A DNA stretch of 64,000 nucleotides from an uncultured Candidatus Actinomarina sp. GTDB taxonomy: Bacteria; Actinomycetota; Acidimicrobiia; Actinomarinales; Actinomarinaceae. The notes beneath the pieces are model-generated. The model was not told the origin of the DNA and did no database searches. It saw only the letters and a program-made list of their open reading frames with translations. Below are positions 50,171 to 59,188 of the stretch, piece by piece. The stretch spans positions 62,001 through 126,000 of the forward strand of contig CACJUH010000002.1 in assembly GCA_902596545.1 (NCBI GenBank), read 5' to 3'. Made by a program: the position numbers and the translations under genes. The stretch's first letter is position 1; every line of letters starts with the position of its first letter.

Positions 50171-50790
50171 TAAGTTGTACCAAAAAGCCTATCTCCCATA
50201 TCTCCAAGGCCTGGAACTATATACCAACTTTCGTTAAGTTTTTCGTCTATATTACCTGTTATCAATGTAATATCTGGATGCTCTTTTTCTAACCGTTCAA
50301 TACCCTCAGGGGCAGAAATAACAGTTAGAGCAATAATTTCTTTTGGTTTTTGTTCCTTTACTTTATCAATGGCAAAAGATAGAGAACCTCCAGTAGCAAG
50401 CATAGGTTCTAATATAAAAATGTTTTTGTTATTTAAATCAGGTAAATTTTCATAATAATATTCAGGTTCTGCAGTTTCTTCATTTCTTTGAACACCAATA
50501 TACCCAAATGAAACATTTGGTAAAAGCTCTTTAACTCCATCCATTAAACCTAGTCCAGCTCTTAGTACGGAAATAGCAACACTGTCGTTTTCTACTTCAT
50601 AACCCTTAGTATCTACTAATGGTGTAGTTATATTTTTTTCTTTTAATGAAATATTTTTAGTACCTTCAATAAAAAGTAAATATGAAAGCTTGGTTGCGTA
50701 TGCTCTAAATTCTTCACTGTTGGTATTTTCGTTTCTGAGTATTGTTAAATAGTGACTTTTAAGTGGATGAGATAATTCAATTACTTGCAT
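50170..50790 (-). CDS. upp: Uracil phosphoribosyltransferase
   Basis: 'LSHPLKSHYLTILRNENTNSEEFRAYATKLSYLL', 'SVLRAGLGLMDGV', 'VPGLGDMGDRLFGT'. Confidence 0.95.
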   Translation of the reverse strand: MQVIELSHPLKSHYLTILRNENTNSEEFRAYATKLSYLLFIEGTKNISLKEKNITTPLVDTKGYEVENDSVAISVLRAGLGLMDGVKELLPNVSFGYIGVQRNEETAEPEYYYENLPDLNNKNIFILEPMLATGGSLSFAIDKVKEQKPKEIIALTVISAPEGIERLEKEHPDITLITGNIDEKLNESWYIVPGLGDMGDRLFGTT

Positions 50791-50885
50791 TAAAAATTAG
50801 GTTAGCAAAACATTAAATCTTTTCTAGTTATTTTTGATAAGAAGTTAATCTAATAAAAGTACATTTTATGCTCTACTTAATGTAA

Positions 50886-50891
50886 TATAAT
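50886..50891 (+). promoter_or_regulatory. Putative -10 element upstream of the rpsP operon
   Basis: TATAAT in the rpsP upstream region; no clear consensus -35. Confidence 0.35.
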
Positions 50892-50917
50892 GTATTGCTA
50901 TTTAAAAAAGGAAATTA

Positions 50918-51310
50918 ATGCCTGTAAAGATAAGACTTGCACAAAGAGGTAAGAAAAAGAATAGAACATACAGAGTAGTTGTTGCCGATTCTCGCTCACC
51001 AAGAGATGGAAAGTTTATTGAGGACTTGGGTTACTATGATCCACATCATAACCCTTCAAAAGTCGAAATTAATGTTGATAAAGCTGTGTCATGGTTAGAC
51101 AAGGGAGCTCAGCCATCAGAGCGTGCACAAAAATTATTAGAAATTTCTGGGGCATGGGCTCAGTGGAGATCATCAAAAGGAGAAGTTGTTTCTATTCCTA
51201 CTGCTCCTGCAGAAAAAGTTAAAAGCAGTTCAAAGGCAAATAAAAAGAAAGAAGAAGCTACTCAAGAAGAAACTTCTGAAGAATCTTCAGAAGATACAGA
51301 AGAGGAATAA
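50918..51310 (+). CDS. rpsP: 30S ribosomal protein S16 with acidic C-terminal tail
   Basis: 'MPVKIRLAQRGKKKNRTYRVVVADSRSPRDGKFIEDLGYYDPHHNP'. Confidence 0.96.
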   Translation: MPVKIRLAQRGKKKNRTYRVVVADSRSPRDGKFIEDLGYYDPHHNPSKVEINVDKAVSWLDKGAQPSERAQKLLEISGAWAQWRSSKGEVVSIPTAPAEKVKSSSKANKKKEEATQEETSEESSEDTEEE

Positions 51311-51313
51311 TTT

Positions 51314-51565
51314 ATGGCCGCAGGTTCAATTGTAAAAAACGTAGTTGAATATATTGTTACGCAAATTGTGGAGGACACAAAGTCTGTGAAAGTCGACATT
51401 GCAGATTCAGACGATGAAAATGTAACAATTGAAGTTAGAACTTCTCCAGATGATATGGGAAGAGTTATTGGTAAAAGAGGAAGAGTTGCTAGAGCGATTC
51501 GTACAGTAGCTCAAGCAGCAGCAGATGAAGAAGGTCTTCAATCTAGCGTAGAATTTATTGACTAA
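51314..51565 (+). CDS. khpA: KH-domain RNA-binding protein
   Basis: 'EVRTSPDDMGRVIGKRGRVARAIRTVAQAA'; located between rpsP and rimM. Confidence 0.92.
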   Translation: MAAGSIVKNVVEYIVTQIVEDTKSVKVDIADSDDENVTIEVRTSPDDMGRVIGKRGRVARAIRTVAQAAADEEGLQSSVEFID

Positions 51566-52040
51566 TAATAATTTATATCAAGTTGCTAAATTAGGTAAAC
51601 CTCACTCACTTAGGGGATTTCAATATATAAACATAGACAATTTTTTTAGAAGGTTTGACTTAAGCAATATATCAATGCAAGTTGGTAATGAAGAATTAAT
51701 AGTTGAGAATTTTAAAACCCACTTAAAAGATAGAAATCTAATTAAATTTAAAGATTTTGATACTATTGAGTCAATTGAGAGATTAAGGGATGAGGTTGTC
51801 TCTATTTCAGATAAATATAAAAATGATTTTCTAAATGATAGTAAATTACCTTGGCCTGGTTTTTTTATAAATAAAAACTTAGGTAAATCAGATTTAGTTT
51901 TACTTGGGTTTAATTTTTCTCAAAACTTTACATTTTGCGAAGTTTCTAATTTAACTGATTTTCCAATTCCTTATAATGATAAGTTTTTTTCATATCAGAA
52001 TAATCAACTTATTTTAATTAATGACAACCTAACTGTTTAA
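51558..52040 (+). CDS. rimM: Divergent ribosome maturation factor RimM
   Basis: 'YQVAKLGKPHSLRGF' N-terminal motif; position between khpA and (displaced) trmD-rplS; C-terminal domain atypical. Confidence 0.65.
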   Translation: MTNNNLYQVAKLGKPHSLRGFQYINIDNFFRRFDLSNISMQVGNEELIVENFKTHLKDRNLIKFKDFDTIESIERLRDEVVSISDKYKNDFLNDSKLPWPGFFINKNLGKSDLVLLGFNFSQNFTFCEVSNLTDFPIPYNDKFFSYQNNQLILINDNLTV

Positions 52041-52733
52041 CCAGTCAAAAATTAAATTACTATATTTATCTTTTACCATATTTTCTGGATGCCATTGAAT
52101 ACCAATAGCATTCCATTCATTAGTAGTTTCAATTCCTTCAATCACACCATCATTTGATTTTGCAGTTATTTTTAAATCTTCACCTAATTTATCAATACCT
52201 TGATGATGTATAGAATTTACCATTATGTTTTTTTCTTTAATTATTTCAAATAGTTTTGATTCTTCATAAACTTCAATATCATGAATGTGAGATCGAGCAT
52301 CTTCGAATGGTTTATCGTGCTCAATTTCTTTAAAACCTGAATCATTAAGATCTTGATATAAAGTACCGTTTTTATAGACATTCAATAATTGATGTCCTCT
52401 ACATATTGCAAGAGTTTTAACATTGTTTTCTTCTGCAGATTTGAGTAGATTTAATTCAGTAAAATCTCTATTGTCTGATATTCGAATTGTTTTAGAATCA
52501 ATTTTTTGGTTATACCTTTCTGGGTTTATATCTCCACCTCCAGAAATTATCAAAGCATCAAATTTTGAAGCATCAATTGCAAGATTATTATTTTGTGGAC
52601 CAATAACTATTGCAGTATTCCCAAATTTGTTACATAAGTTTATAAAATCATTGTTTATTACAACACATGGAATATTTCCAGGTGCCATTTGAACATCTTT
52701 TATTCCAGTTGAGATTCCAATTAATTTATTCAT
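52029..52733 (-). CDS. Class I glutamine amidotransferase / gamma-glutamyl-GABA hydrolase-like
   Basis: 'LIISGGGDINPERY', 'TLAICRGHQLLNVYKNGTLYQDL', 'AIGIQWHPENM'; start set at internal ATG (MNKLIG). Confidence 0.88.
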   Translation of the reverse strand: MNKLIGISTGIKDVQMAPGNIPCVVINNDFINLCNKFGNTAIVIGPQNNNLAIDASKFDALIISGGGDINPERYNQKIDSKTIRISDNRDFTELNLLKSAEENNVKTLAICRGHQLLNVYKNGTLYQDLNDSGFKEIEHDKPFEDARSHIHDIEVYEESKLFEIIKEKNIMVNSIHHQGIDKLGEDLKITAKSNDGVIEGIETTNEWNAIGIQWHPENMVKDKYSNLIFDWLNS

Positions 52734-53142
52734 ATACAAAAATACATTGAACTTCCACTGACACATTCAGTGGTAAGCTGGAAACTCCAACAGCAGACCG
52801 TGTTGACTTTTCGTCAAAATATTCTGCAAGCTTATCCGTAAAACCATTCAATACTTTTGCGTGATCTTGAAAATCATTATCAGCATTTACGAATCCCAAT
52901 ACATTTACAGGCTGTAGATTTTCAATTTCACCATTTGCTAAAAGTGTAGATATAGTTAATTCAGCACATAGGGAAGCAGCCTCATAACCATCTTCTATTG
53001 ATACCTCAGAAGGTATCTTTCCTTGATATTTTTTCTTTTCAGTAAATGGAACGTGGCCAGATGTATATATGTAATTTCCAACTTTTTTATATGTTACATA
53101 ATTTCCAATAGCCGATGGTGCAACTGGTAATTCTTTATCCAT
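52726..53142 (-). CDS. RidA family protein
   Basis: 'GNYIYTSGHVPFTEKKKYQGKIPSEVSIEDGYEAASLCAELTISTLLANGEIENLQPV'. Confidence 0.88.
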   Translation of the reverse strand: MDKELPVAPSAIGNYVTYKKVGNYIYTSGHVPFTEKKKYQGKIPSEVSIEDGYEAASLCAELTISTLLANGEIENLQPVNVLGFVNADNDFQDHAKVLNGFTDKLAEYFDEKSTRSAVGVSSLPLNVSVEVQCIFVYE

Positions 53143-54139
53143 TATCTAGTAAGTTTCCAATTAAATCTACAACTCTATTTGAATATCCCCACTCATTGTC
53201 GTACCAGCAAACTACTTTTACATGATTTCCTTCTAGTAACTGAGTAGACGAAGCATCGTATATACTTGAATGCGGATTGTTCAAAATATCAGTAGATACA
53301 AGAGGAACTTCTGAATACTCTAATATTCCATTTAACTCATTTTCTGCAGCATTCTTAACTGCCTTATTGATATCATCTATAGAGACTTTTTTTTCTAATT
53401 CAACGACAAGATCAACTACGCTTCCATCAGGAACTGGTACTCTCATAGCCATTCCATCTAATTTACCATTAAGTTCTGGAAGAACCATACCAACAGCTTT
53501 TGCTGCACCTGTTGATGTAGGGATAATATTTTGAGTTGCACTACGTCCTCGTCTAAAGTCACTATGGGTAGTTTCAGCTAATGCTTGATCATTAGTATAT
53601 GCATGTACAGTTGTCATCAATCCGGATATAATTCCAAAGTTATCATCTAAAACTTTTGCTATAGGAGCTAAACAGTTTGTAGTGCAAGATGCATTTGATA
53701 CTATTTTATCTTCAGGCTTAAGATCACCATCATTGACACCGAGGACTATAGTCGCATCTATATCGTCTTTTGGAGGTACAGTTAGTAATACTTTTTTAGC
53801 TCCAGCATCAAGATGCTTATTTAATGATTCACTATCTCTAAATATTCCAGTTGATTCAACAACAACATCAACATCCATTTCTTTCCAAGGAAGCTCCGCA
53901 GGGTCTTTAATTGAAGTTAATTGTATAGTTCTATCATCTACAATTAATTTGTCCCCAGCAACGCTTACCTTTCTATCTAATATTCCCATTACTGAGTCAT
54001 GTTTAAGCAGATATGCAAGATTTTCATAGTTCCCTAAATCATTTATTGCCACAACATTTATATCAGAATCATTTTCTACAATAATCCTTAGAATTGATCT
54101 ACCAATTCTTCCAAAACCATTTATAGCAACGTTACCCAT
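53135..54139 (-). CDS. gap: Glyceraldehyde-3-phosphate dehydrogenase, canonical
   Basis: 'GFGRIGRSILRIIVENDSDINVVAINDL', catalytic 'SNASCTTNCLAP', 'TTVHAYTNDQ'. Confidence 0.96.
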   Translation of the reverse strand: MGNVAINGFGRIGRSILRIIVENDSDINVVAINDLGNYENLAYLLKHDSVMGILDRKVSVAGDKLIVDDRTIQLTSIKDPAELPWKEMDVDVVVESTGIFRDSESLNKHLDAGAKKVLLTVPPKDDIDATIVLGVNDGDLKPEDKIVSNASCTTNCLAPIAKVLDDNFGIISGLMTTVHAYTNDQALAETTHSDFRRGRSATQNIIPTSTGAAKAVGMVLPELNGKLDGMAMRVPVPDGSVVDLVVELEKKVSIDDINKAVKNAAENELNGILEYSEVPLVSTDILNNPHSSIYDASSTQLLEGNHVKVVCWYDNEWGYSNRVVDLIGNLLDNG

Positions 54140-55144
54140 TTAAAGTTCCTGTCCCAATCGTTTGATAGTGTCTATTATTCTTGCAGCGTAACCCCAGCCG
54201 TTATCAAACCAAATTATTAATTTTATTTTCTTATTATTAATACCCATTGTAGCAAGACCATCTATCAGTCCAGAAAATGTGCTTCTGACTACATCAGACG
54301 AAACAATTGGGTCGTATGTAATTCCGATTATATTTTTTAAATCATTTTCTGAATAGTTTTTTAGCAGATTGTTAATTTCTTCAATAGTCGTTTCTTTTTT
54401 AATATCTATTGTTAGGTCTACTGTACTTCCATCAGGAATTGGAACTGTCATTGATGAGGATGCTATTTTATTTTTTAAAAAAGGAAGTACATTTACAATT
54501 ACTTCTGATGATTTAGTAATACTAGGTATTATATTTTCGCCAGCGGCCCTATTTAGTCTAAAACCTTCACCAGCTACATCAGCTAATCTGTTTGAGTTCG
54601 AATATCCATGCACAGTTGTCAAAAAAGCTCTTTCTACGCCTACGTCTTTATTTAAAGCTTTTAGTATTGGTGCAACAGCATTTGCAGTATTTGATCCTAG
54701 AGAAAACACATTTGATTTAAAATCAATATTTTCATCGTTTGCACCAGGTACAAAAATTTGGATATCTTTAAAATTTTCTGGTGTAGAGGCAACTATTACT
54801 TTTTTACAGCCTTTTGATAAATGTACATCAACTTCTTCTTTTGTTTTTGGTTTACCAGTTGCAAGTACTACAACATCTGTCCCAATTTTTACCCAATCAG
54901 CTTCATCTCCATCTTTCCAAGAGTTAAATATAATTTCTTTTCCATCTACAACAATACCTGTTTCTGTCTCATGGATTTCAGCATTCAATTTTCCGTATAT
55001 AGAATCATATTTGAGTAAATAAATTAAGTTTTTTTTATCAGCAGTATCAGATATTGAGACTATGTTAATGTCTTTGTCTCCCAATGTCTGTCTAAATAGA
55101 TCTCTACCTATTCTTCCAAAACCAACAAGTGATACATTTGTCAT
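54140..55144 (-). CDS. GAPDH paralog lacking the catalytic cysteine
   Basis: Full-length GAPDH fold, but the active-site block reads 'SLGSNTANAVAP'; His motif 'TTVHGYS' retained. Confidence 0.92.
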   Translation of the reverse strand: MTNVSLVGFGRIGRDLFRQTLGDKDINIVSISDTADKKNLIYLLKYDSIYGKLNAEIHETETGIVVDGKEIIFNSWKDGDEADWVKIGTDVVVLATGKPKTKEEVDVHLSKGCKKVIVASTPENFKDIQIFVPGANDENIDFKSNVFSLGSNTANAVAPILKALNKDVGVERAFLTTVHGYSNSNRLADVAGEGFRLNRAAGENIIPSITKSSEVIVNVLPFLKNKIASSSMTVPIPDGSTVDLTIDIKKETTIEEINNLLKNYSENDLKNIIGITYDPIVSSDVVRSTFSGLIDGLATMGINNKKIKLIIWFDNGWGYAARIIDTIKRLGQEL

Positions 55145-55213
55145 TAACCCTCACAAAACTATTGATTAATTGTTGTTACAATCAACTAATAATATACCTT
55201 AAAAACACTAAGT

Positions 55214-56332
55214 ATGAGAGAATTAAGAAGAAATATTCACGATTCAATTTTTGGATCTGAACCAACTGAAGATTTGCTTACTAAAGCATTTGATAGAAAA
55301 AAAAACTATTTCGGGAATACAATAACCTACAGTCCAAAAGTATTCATACCACTTACGACAATGTGTAGAGATAGTTGTGGATATTGTACTTTTGTTAAAT
55401 CACCAAATGAAGGCGGAACATATTTAAACGAAGAAGAAGTTTTAAGTATTGCAAGTGCTGGTGATGAAGCCGGTTGTTATGAGGCTTTATTTACATTAGG
55501 GGATAAGCCTGAATTAAGATGGGACTTTGCATTGACTCAACTCGAGCAACTTGGATTTTCTTCAACTCATGATTACTTAATCAATTCAATGCAAAAAGTA
55601 AACGAAACGTCTAAGCTATTTCCACATGCAAATCCTGGATTGATGAGTTTTGAAGAAATAAAAGAGCTAAAAAAATATTCACCATCTGGTGGTTTAATGA
55701 TTGAAACATTTTCAAAAAATATTTATGATAAGGGACAAGCTCATTACAAAACTCAAACAAAATTTATCGATCTTAGAATTGAATCTTTAGAAAATGCTTT
55801 ACAAGCAATGTACCCTGTAACAACAGGGCTTCTTTTAGGGCTTACTTCTACCAAAGATGAAGTGATAGATGATATAACAAACCTCATTTTATTGATTCAA
55901 AATAATATGGCTATTCAAGAGGTCATCCTTCAAAATTTTAGAGCTAAAAAAAATACGATTATGAAAAATAATTCTGAAATTACAAATGACTTATTTTTAA
56001 GAATAATTGCGACTACTAGAATTTATTCTCCTTCTCATATTTCGATACAAGTTCCTCCTAATTTGTCGCCAGACATAAATTTGTTTCTTAAAAGTGGAAT
56101 AAATGATCTTGGTGGTATTTCGCCATTGACTATAGATTGGGTAAATCCAGATCACCTCTGGCCAAATATTAATAAATTAAAAAATGATACTTTATTAACT
56201 GGTCAAGTACTTAAAAAAAGACTCCCAATATATCCAGAATTTATAAAAAAAGAATGGTTAAACGACGAAATTTTTGAAAAAGTTAATAATATTATTGATA
56301 CAGATGGATATCCAAAAGACTCACATGAATAA
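55214..56332 (+). CDS. cofG: 7,8-didemethyl-8-hydroxy-5-deazariboflavin synthase subunit CofG
   Basis: Radical SAM 'CRDSCGYCTF', 'GDKPELRW', 'ANPGLMSFEEI', 'QNFRAKKNTIM'. Confidence 0.94.
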   Translation: MRELRRNIHDSIFGSEPTEDLLTKAFDRKKNYFGNTITYSPKVFIPLTTMCRDSCGYCTFVKSPNEGGTYLNEEEVLSIASAGDEAGCYEALFTLGDKPELRWDFALTQLEQLGFSSTHDYLINSMQKVNETSKLFPHANPGLMSFEEIKELKKYSPSGGLMIETFSKNIYDKGQAHYKTQTKFIDLRIESLENALQAMYPVTTGLLLGLTSTKDEVIDDITNLILLIQNNMAIQEVILQNFRAKKNTIMKNNSEITNDLFLRIIATTRIYSPSHISIQVPPNLSPDINLFLKSGINDLGGISPLTIDWVNPDHLWPNINKLKNDTLLTGQVLKKRLPIYPEFIKKEWLNDEIFEKVNNIIDTDGYPKDSHE

Positions 56333-58160
56333 AAACATTTCTTTTTTAAGAATAAGACCATGCGATAACAATAATGAAATTTATCTAAATTCTAGAAGAA
56401 AAGAGGGTACATCTGCTTTTTTAATTAAAAGTGAATTAGATCTTGATATTATGGAAATTCATAAAAAAGATTTTCAAACCTTATCTAATGATGCATCAGT
56501 AGATTCAGATTGTTGGATAATTAATGACAACAATTGGAAAAATTTTAAGGATATAAATCCCAAAAGAATTGTTTATGATTTTAAAAACAATAAAGAAACT
56601 TCTCTTGAGGTTATCGATAGATTGAAGCCCTACACTGTATTGGTTTCAAACTCATTAGATATTGAATTTTTAAAAGCAATAAACACAAAAACTAAATTTA
56701 TAACAACAGCATACGTTGACACTATTGACGAAGCACTTGACTACATTAAAAAAGGAATAACTGATTTATTGCTGAGAGATTGGAGTTCAGCACAAATTCA
56801 TGAATTACAAAATATTGATGGTTTTAATTTTTATGAGAGAACATTGCTATCACCAGTTTTTTCAATTGATGAAGCAAGGAATGAATTTACTAAAGAACGT
56901 TTTTTTAGATATTTAAGTACAAGAAATGTAAGAGGATTTAGAAGAGAGAAAACTGAATGGTTTCCTGGTAGTGGAAAAGACATACCTCAGTTAAACAATT
57001 TTGTCTATAACAATAAAAGCCAAATTAAACATTTTGAAATAGATGAGATTTTAAATAATGTGCTAAATGGTTATCAGATTAATGATGAAGAATTAAACCT
57101 ACTTTTTAATACTGCTGGTGAAAAAATAAATGATATCGCTGATGTTGCAAATCAATTAAATTTCCTAAAAAATGGTAATAAAGTATCTTTTGTTAAAAAC
57201 AGAAATATCAACTATACAAATCAATGCTATTACAAATGTGGTTTCTGTGGATTTTCAAAAGGTCCAAAAAGTTTTAATCTTAAAGAAAAACCGTACTCTA
57301 TTGATATCCAAGAAGTAGTGGATAGAACCGCTGAAGCTTTTGAAATGGGAGCTTCAGAAGTATGTTTGCAAGGGGGAATACATCCTGATTACACTGGTGA
57401 ATTTTATTTGAATATGGTGAAAGAAATAAAACAAACTGTTCCAGAAATGCACATTCATGGCTTTACGCCTTTAGAAATATGGCAAGGTGCTGAGACAATA
57501 AATTTGAGTATTGAAGATTATTTAAAACTTCTTTTAGATGCTGGTCTGAATACCCTACCTGGAACTGCAGCTGAAATATTAGATGATAGAGTCCGAAAAT
57601 ATTTGTGTCCGGACAAAATAACATCATCTCAATGGGCGTATGTGATGGAAGTAGCACACAGTTTAGGAATGAAATCTACAGCAACAATCATGTTTGGACA
57701 TATAGATGATATAGACTCGTGGGTTAATCATTTCTCACTAATAAAGAATATCCAATTAAAAACTGGAGGCTTTACAGAAGTTGTACCCCTGCCTTTTGTA
57801 CATATGGGATCTCCAATTTATCTGCAAGGAAAAAGCATGCCAGGTCCTACGTGGGATGAAGTTGTCTTAATTCATTCACTTGCTCGAATATATTTTTCAA
57901 ATGTAATAAATAATATACAGGCAAGTTGGGTCAAGCTTGGACATGATGGAGCTGGTAAATTATTAGATGCAGGTGTCAATGATTTAGGAGGTACATTAAT
58001 TAATGAAAATATTAGTAGAGCTTCCGGAGCCGACCATGGTCAAGAAACTACAGATCAGCAATTTATAGATATAATTGAAAATTGCAACAAAACACCTATA
58101 TTAAGAAATACTCTTTACACAGAATTTAAAAATCCTAAAACTTTAATCCCATATTCATGA
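56325..58160 (+). CDS. cofH: CofH (Fo synthase subunit 2) with a long N-terminal extension
   Basis: Radical SAM 'NINYTNQCYYKCGFCGFSKG', 'LQGGIHPDYTGEFYLNMVKEI', 'PGTAAEILDDRVRKYLCPDKI'; extension precedes 'EINDIADVANQLN'-type N-terminus; ATG 56325 preferred to 56274. Confidence 0.92.
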   Translation: MNKNISFLRIRPCDNNNEIYLNSRRKEGTSAFLIKSELDLDIMEIHKKDFQTLSNDASVDSDCWIINDNNWKNFKDINPKRIVYDFKNNKETSLEVIDRLKPYTVLVSNSLDIEFLKAINTKTKFITTAYVDTIDEALDYIKKGITDLLLRDWSSAQIHELQNIDGFNFYERTLLSPVFSIDEARNEFTKERFFRYLSTRNVRGFRREKTEWFPGSGKDIPQLNNFVYNNKSQIKHFEIDEILNNVLNGYQINDEELNLLFNTAGEKINDIADVANQLNFLKNGNKVSFVKNRNINYTNQCYYKCGFCGFSKGPKSFNLKEKPYSIDIQEVVDRTAEAFEMGASEVCLQGGIHPDYTGEFYLNMVKEIKQTVPEMHIHGFTPLEIWQGAETINLSIEDYLKLLLDAGLNTLPGTAAEILDDRVRKYLCPDKITSSQWAYVMEVAHSLGMKSTATIMFGHIDDIDSWVNHFSLIKNIQLKTGGFTEVVPLPFVHMGSPIYLQGKSMPGPTWDEVVLIHSLARIYFSNVINNIQASWVKLGHDGAGKLLDAGVNDLGGTLINENISRASGADHGQETTDQQFIDIIENCNKTPILRNTLYTEFKNPKTLIPYS

Positions 58161-58792
58161 ATACATATAATGTCATTACACTCTTCCCTAACTTAATTGA
58201 GGAGTGGAAAAATATAGGCATTGTGAGACAAGCTATTAAAAATCAGTTAGTAAATATTCAAACTACAAACTTAAGGGAATTTGGAATTGGAGAATATAAA
58301 CAAGTAGATGATGCTCCATATGGTGGGGGACCTGGAATGGTATTAATGCCTGAGCCATTAGATAATGCGATTAACTCTTCAAATTCAGAGGTTAATGTTT
58401 TTCTAACACCATCAGGAGAGCAGTTGGATGAAACTCTATTAATTAAATTATTATCATTTAAGTCCATAAATCTAATTGCAGGAAGATATGAAGGTTTTGA
58501 TCAAAGAATCTTGGATATGCATGCAGATTATAAAGTTTCTATTGGACACACAGTCATTTCTGGAGGTGAAGTTCCAGCGATGTATATGCTCGAAGCTTTA
58601 ATAAGAAGGATTCCAGGAGTATTAGGCAATCCAGATTCATTAAAGTATGAAACATTTAATGACAATAAATATGATTTTCCTGTTTATACAAGGCCGGAAA
58701 CATTTAAAAATCTGTCTGTACCTGAAGTTTTACTTTCTGGTAACCATAAAGATATCGAAGAGTGGAAAAAGAATAATTTAAAAGACATATAA
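58157..58792 (+). CDS. trmD: tRNA (guanine(37)-N1)-methyltransferase
   Basis: 'VITLFPNLIEEW', 'DDAPYGGGPGMVL', 'AGRYEGFDQRI', 'SIGHTVISGGEVPAMYMLEALIRRIPGVLGN'. Confidence 0.96.
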   Translation: MNTYNVITLFPNLIEEWKNIGIVRQAIKNQLVNIQTTNLREFGIGEYKQVDDAPYGGGPGMVLMPEPLDNAINSSNSEVNVFLTPSGEQLDETLLIKLLSFKSINLIAGRYEGFDQRILDMHADYKVSIGHTVISGGEVPAMYMLEALIRRIPGVLGNPDSLKYETFNDNKYDFPVYTRPETFKNLSVPEVLLSGNHKDIEEWKKNNLKDI

Positions 58793-58823
58793 AGTCTATT
58801 TACTTATATAATTCATTTCTGGA

Positions 58824-59174
58824 GTGATTATGGATCTAATCGAAAACATTGAAAAAGAGTATTTAAAAGAAGATTTACCAGAATTCAAATCGGGGGACAC
58901 TGTAAAGGTTAATGTTAAAGTCTCTGAAGGAAATAGAGAGAGAATTCAAACATTTGAAGGAGTTATTATAGCCGTCAACGGTGTTGGCATTAACAAGACT
59001 ATTACAGTTCGAAAATTATCATTTGGAGTTGGTGTAGAAAGAATATTTCCTGTACATGCACCAATTGTTGATTCCTTAGAAGTTGTTAGAAAAGGTAAAG
59101 TAAGACGCTCAAAACTTTATTATCTTCGGGATCGAGTAGGTAAATCTGCAAAAATTAAAGAAGATCGTAATTAA
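58824..59174 (+). CDS. rplS: 50S ribosomal protein L19
   Basis: '[33 protein letters not shown]...[18 protein letters not shown]'; a start a few codons downstream of 58824 is possible. Confidence 0.95.
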   Translation: MIMDLIENIEKEYLKEDLPEFKSGDTVKVNVKVSEGNRERIQTFEGVIIAVNGVGINKTITVRKLSFGVGVERIFPVHAPIVDSLEVVRKGKVRRSKLYYLRDRVGKSAKIKEDRN

Positions 59175-59188
59175 CTAATTATTATTAA

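Noticed and set aside
54369-55022. 217-aa plus-strand ORF opposite the GAPDH paralog
   Set aside because: Lies entirely antisense to a well-supported GAPDH-fold gene; low-complexity Ser/Phe/Thr composition typical of shadow ORFs.
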